Shown here piece after piece: positions 60,736 to 64,000 of a stretch of 64,000 nucleotides of DNA. Location: assembly GCF_023822005.2 (NCBI RefSeq), contig NZ_CP098806.1, forward strand, positions 2,604,001 to 2,668,000, written 5' to 3'. Numbering within the stretch: position 1 is the stretch's first letter; every line of letters begins with the position of its first letter. This DNA is from Dyadobacter fanqingshengii. GTDB lineage: Bacteria; Bacteroidota; Bacteroidia; Cytophagales; Spirosomataceae. The notes below the pieces were generated by a model, which worked only from the letters and a program-made list of their open reading frames with translations, was not told the origin of the DNA and ran no database searches. The translations under genes were made by a program, and so were the position numbers.

Positions 60736-61750
60736 ATCACCAATCCCTACATTTTCGCGAAGGCAATTCGTTGCTGCTTGCGCTGGTTTACCGCTTTTGG
60801 TTAAGTCTCCTTTTGAAGAACCATTTACAAATAGCGTGAAGGGAAGAATTAATGCTTCCGACCTTGGCGTGACGCTCATTCATGAACATGTTTTAGTTGA
60901 TTTTATTGGGGCCGACAAGATTACGCCTGACCGGTGGAAACATGAAGAGGTGATCAAAAAGGTGCTTCCCTATTTATTGGAAATCAAGGAGAGGGGCATC
61001 CAAAGTCTTGTGGAATGTACGCCCGCCTACATTGGCCGGGATGTGTTATTACTTCAAAAGCTATCCGAAAAATCCGGATTGAACATACTGACAAATACTG
61101 GTTATTACGGCGCTTCTGATAACAAATATTTACCTGCATTTGCCTTCACAGAAACAGCAGAGCAACTTTCTAAACGCTGGATTAGCGAATTTGAAAATGG
61201 CATTGAAGGGACAAAGATCAAACCAGGCTTTATCAAAACCGGTGTCAATGGTGGGCCGCTCTCTGAAATTCATCAAAAACTGATCAAAGCCGCGGCTCTT
61301 GTGCATTTAAAAACGGGCCTTACCATTTGTTCACATACAGGGCCTGCACTTCCGGCAGAACAGGAAATAGAGATTCTGCAAAAGTCCGGCGTCAGTCCTG
61401 GCGCATTTGTTTGGGTACACGCGAATGGGACTCATGATGAATTTCAAAAAATCGGAAAAAGAGGCTGCTGGATCAGTTTGGACGGTGTTAATGAAGATAA
61501 TGTTGAACAAAATGCTGAGCTGATCCTGTTTTTAAAACAGCAAGGTTTGATCAAACAAGTCCTTATTTCCCACGACGCAGGCTGGTATCGCCCCGGCGAG
61601 CCAAACGGCGGCGAATTCCGAGGCTTCACTACAATTTCAGATAAATTATTGCCCCTACTCAAATCCAAAGGATTCAGCGACGCGGATATCAAGCAAATCA
61701 TGGTTGCCAACCCGGCAAATGCATTTGCAATACGGGTTCGGAGGATTTGA
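60716..61750 (+). CDS. phosphotriesterase-like metal-dependent hydrolase, exported
   Basis: A 344-residue TIM-barrel amidohydrolase of the phosphotriesterase family. The start at 60716 gives a twin-arginine-type leader (SRRQFVAACAGLPLL); the start at 60686 adds 10 residues. Metal ligands: HEHVLVD (first His pair), Lys in GFIKTGV (carboxylated Lys in family), HTG and HAN at the next two sites, and ISHDAGW for the final Asp. It could act as a lactonase, including on acyl-homoserine or sugar lactones, rather than on phosphotriesters. It shares an overlap with the preceding small gene, but function does not obviously connect. Confidence 0.87.
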   Translation: MEAPETKSPIPTFSRRQFVAACAGLPLLVKSPFEEPFTNSVKGRINASDLGVTLIHEHVLVDFIGADKITPDRWKHEEVIKKVLPYLLEIKERGIQSLVECTPAYIGRDVLLLQKLSEKSGLNILTNTGYYGASDNKYLPAFAFTETAEQLSKRWISEFENGIEGTKIKPGFIKTGVNGGPLSEIHQKLIKAAALVHLKTGLTICSHTGPALPAEQEIEILQKSGVSPGAFVWVHANGTHDEFQKIGKRGCWISLDGVNEDNVEQNAELILFLKQQGLIKQVLISHDAGWYRPGEPNGGEFRGFTTISDKLLPLLKSKGFSDADIKQIMVANPANAFAIRVRRI

Positions 61751-61778
61751 TTTGGTATACACGAACATTAATCCCCTC

Positions 61779-63068
61779 TTACATCTCGATCCTGAAAACC
61801 GTCCATCCGTCTGCGTTGGTCTGTAAGGAAAATGTGAATCCGTGGTTGATCAGGATTTCGCGGGTTAATGTCAGGCCGATGCCCTGGCCGTCGTGTTTGG
61901 TGCTGAAAAATGGGTTGAAGAGTTGAGCACCGACTTCGGCTTCGATGGGTTTGCCATTGTTTTTGATCGCAAGATCGTTTTCTGAAACTGCGATCCTGAT
62001 CTCATCTCCTGGCTCGCATGCTTCGATGGCATTTTTAACCACATTGACAAGCACATGCTCCATTTGCCCTATATCCATGTTTTTGAACACTACAAGCTCT
62101 GGCAGCAAGGTCTGAATGGAAACACCACAAACTGCGGCGGCGGGCTCCATGAAAACGGCGATGTCCTTTATAAACTTGTTCAAATCTGCACGAACGGGTG
62201 CCGGCGCTGGCAGCCTTACAACATCTGCAAAATTCCGCATGAACTTTGTAAGCCGCTGATTCCGTTCGGAGGCAATGATCAGTGCTTCCCTGAGATCCAG
62301 ATAAGAATCATCGGAAAGTATGTTGGTAGTCGTTTGTAAAATAGAATCCGTGGCGCCTAATGTATTGTTGACCTCGTGCGCCATCATGCGAATGACCTTT
62401 CCGTAGGCATTTTTTTCTGATTCAAGTATCTCATTAGTAAGCTCTTCGATCATCAGGAATGAGCGTCGGAAACCCTGATCCATGAAGTGAGACCGCTGCA
62501 CTTTGTATGTCACTACGCCATTGGTTTTCACAATTTTCGACTCACCGTCTTGAACATTAGCCAGTTCAATCAGCAATGGGTTGTTTGTTTCCTGCAACAA
62601 CAGTCCCTTCAAACCGGCTGCTTCGTCTTTGAAGTGTTCCTTTGCTTTCACATTAAAGGAATCGATCCTTTCATCAAAATCGAGGATAATGATAGAGATA
62701 GGCGATGCGGCGATCAATTTTTCCAGAAAAAAATGCTGCTCATGCAGGCGTGTCCGCTCCTCGCGAAGCTGGTCTATCATGAGATTGTAAACTTCTATTA
62801 ATGTATCGACCTCGCCTTTCCCGGTCGGGACGAACTTGATAGAAAAATCCTTGTCCTTAATGGCTTCAATTCCCGACTTCACAAATTGGATAGGTTGCAT
62901 AAAATTTCGGTAAATCTGAATGGAAACGATAGCGGAAAGCAGCAGAAACACCTCAGAACCAATGAAAAGCACTTTGTCCTGATACAGTATTTTGTACATC
63001 AGGAAAACCAGGACAATGTGCAACACCAGTATGTAAAGAATGTATTTGGCCTTCGTTGATAATCTCAT
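61779..63068 (-). CDS. membrane sensor histidine kinase (NtrY/AtoS-like)
   Basis: A 429-residue sensor kinase. Two transmembrane helices (about 7-27 and 33-53) with almost no periplasmic loop suggest that it senses within the membrane or cytoplasm. A HAMP-like segment (about 55-105), a PAS-like domain (about 115-205), the H-box with phospho-His231 in MMAHEVNNTLG, N-box VVKNAIEACEPGDEI, and G-box GQGIGLTLTREI follow. It lies four bases overlapping the stop of the sigma-54 regulator gene, so they form a two-component pair. The signal is unknown. Confidence 0.93.
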   Translation of the reverse strand: MRLSTKAKYILYILVLHIVLVFLMYKILYQDKVLFIGSEVFLLLSAIVSIQIYRNFMQPIQFVKSGIEAIKDKDFSIKFVPTGKGEVDTLIEVYNLMIDQLREERTRLHEQHFFLEKLIAASPISIIILDFDERIDSFNVKAKEHFKDEAAGLKGLLLQETNNPLLIELANVQDGESKIVKTNGVVTYKVQRSHFMDQGFRRSFLMIEELTNEILESEKNAYGKVIRMMAHEVNNTLGATDSILQTTTNILSDDSYLDLREALIIASERNQRLTKFMRNFADVVRLPAPAPVRADLNKFIKDIAVFMEPAAAVCGVSIQTLLPELVVFKNMDIGQMEHVLVNVVKNAIEACEPGDEIRIAVSENDLAIKNNGKPIEAEVGAQLFNPFFSTKHDGQGIGLTLTREILINHGFTFSLQTNADGWTVFRIEM

Positions 63069-64000
63069 GCGTCCTCCGATTCGTAGGAAATACCATATTT
63101 TTCCAGCCTGCGATAAAGTGCAAACCGCGTAATCCCCAACGATCTGGCTACTTTACTTACCTTATTTTGATGGAACTGCATGGCTTTGGTAATCATTTGA
63201 TACTCCATTTCCTCCAACGTGATCGCGCCCACTTCCGGAAGATTTTTTTGGGCTGATGGCTGCGCACCTCCGCTCAGATTCCGTTGCAAATCAGCAATAT
63301 CCAATGTATCCGAGCCGGAAAGCAGCACTGTGCGCTCGACCAGATTTTTGAGCTGGCGGATATTACCCTGTAATTGCAATGTTCTCAGCCATTTCATCGC
63401 CGCCGGGCTCAGCCGCAAATTTGGGCGTTGATAGATGATTTTGAGGTTGTTAACGAAAAATTCCGACAGCAGTGGAATGTCATCCGGCCGCTCCCGGAGC
63501 GCTGGCAGCTTGACGGTGATCAGGTTAATGCGGTAATAAAGGTCTTCCCGGAAAGTCCCTTGCGCAACCATTTCTTCCAGATTCCGGTTTGTAGCGCAGA
63601 TCACACGCACATCCACAGTCCGGCTTTTACTGCTTCCTAACGGCTCAAATGTGCGCTCCTGCAACACACGCAGCAATTTCACCTGGCTCGACAAGTCCAG
63701 CTCTCCAATTTCGTCCAGGAAAATCGACCCCTTATGCGCCATTTCGAAGCGGCCAAGCCTATCCGTTTTGGCATCCGTAAAAGCGCCGCGAACGTGCCCG
63801 AACAACTCGCTTTCAAACAATGTTGACGATATTCCACCCAGGTTTACCTTCACAAACGGCCGCGATTTCCGCTTGCTGTTCATGTGGATCGCCTCGGCAA
63901 TAAGCTCCTTGCCCGTGCCGCTTTCGCCCGTTATGAGCACGGCCGCATCCGTGGAAGCGACCCTGCCCACCGTTTCAAGAATAGCTAGCAGCTTAGGGTC
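63065..64000 (-). CDS. sigma-54-dependent response regulator, N-terminus outside window
   Basis: The frame runs unbroken to the right edge (312 codons), so the receiver domain lies beyond it. The AAA+ part shows Walker A GESGTGKE, the sigma-54-contacting loop GAFTDAK (the usual GAFTGA has G replaced by D), Walker B SIFLDEIGELDL, and sensor/arginine-finger segments RVICATNRNLEEMV and FREDLYYRINLI. The C-terminus has a Fis-type HTH with VSKVARSLGITRFALYRRLEKYGI. It activates sigma-54 promoters under control of the adjacent kinase. The stop overlaps the kinase start by four bases. Confidence 0.92.
   Translation of the reverse strand, partial: DPKLLAILETVGRVASTDAAVLITGESGTGKELIAEAIHMNSKRKSRPFVKVNLGGISSTLFESELFGHVRGAFTDAKTDRLGRFEMAHKGSIFLDEIGELDLSSQVKLLRVLQERTFEPLGSSKSRTVDVRVICATNRNLEEMVAQGTFREDLYYRINLITVKLPALRERPDDIPLLSEFFVNNLKIIYQRPNLRLSPAAMKWLRTLQLQGNIRQLKNLVERTVLLSGSDTLDIADLQRNLSGGAQPSAQKNLPEVGAITLEEMEYQMITKAMQFHQNKVSKVARSLGITRFALYRRLEKYGISYESEDA

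Noticed and set aside
1..64000. tRNA, rRNA, CRISPR arrays, insertion sequences or prophage
   Set aside because: No cloverleaf, rRNA-like block, regularly spaced repeats, transposase or phage structural gene was seen on reading both strands.

Overview
The window is a gene-dense chromosomal stretch from a Bacteroidota bacterium. The likely order is Cytophagales, and the gene content feels closest to Dyadobacter and relatives; that placement is inference from gene families, not from a marker comparison. Support comes from a SusC/SusD pair, DUF1080 and DUF6807 sugar proteins, FecI/FecR signalling genes, Bacteroidota-type -7 promoter boxes (TAnnTTTG) and almost no Shine-Dalgarno sequences. I see no rRNA, tRNA, CRISPR array, insertion sequence or prophage.

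Layout. 1-6.5 kb: end of a GNAT acetyltransferase, acyl-CoA dehydrogenase, GH9 cellulase-like enzyme, pirin, a Dabb protein, a truncated cupin and a DUF6934 gene with a tiny partner. 6.5-16.4 kb: a minus-strand polysaccharide-utilisation-like locus (SusC, SusD, tandem DUF1080, Gfo/Idh/MocA dehydrogenase, DUF6807) that suggests 3-keto-glycoside processing, preceded by a truncated FecR-like gene. 16.7-19.3 kb: alaS. 19.4-27.2 kb: a CHRD lipoprotein, a LpxL-like acyltransferase, two surface proteins with 16-residue LA_2272-type repeats, a zeta-toxin module, and an ECF sigma/FecR pair feeding into a protein that carries an STN signalling domain but no TonB-dependent channel. 27.4-35.5 kb: OxyR, a methyltransferase, an AAA/DUF4143 ATPase, a PolX that has lost two polymerase aspartates, an AGE epimerase, CsbD, a 3-hydroxyacyl-CoA dehydrogenase and a RelE-type toxin-antitoxin pair with a palindromic operator.

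35.8-42.3 kb: cytochrome bd oxidase (cydAB), an orphan LytTR regulator, and a FucP-type transporter with two dehydrogenases that look like an L-fucose oxidation module. 42.3-49.1 kb: a seven-gene TetR-controlled drug/solute exporter (TolC, HlyD, two ATPases, two permeases) with matching palindromic operators at both promoters. 49.3-59.9 kb: housekeeping genes (lepA, pyruvate dehydrogenase E2, hslV, a DacB-type PBP4, a beta-CASP nuclease, accA, a HAD hydrolase and a site-2 protease). 60-64 kb: a nucleotidyltransferase-like two-gene module, a phosphotriesterase-like enzyme, and a histidine kinase with a sigma-54 response regulator that runs off the right edge.

The most unusual unit is the sigma/anti-sigma/STN-repeat protein block at 21.0-26.7 kb. 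It looks like a cell-surface signalling system whose outer component is a repeat protein rather than a transporter. Four small modules look like or resemble toxin-antitoxin pairs (5.8-6.5, 22.4-23.3, 34.9-35.5 and 60.0-60.7 kb).
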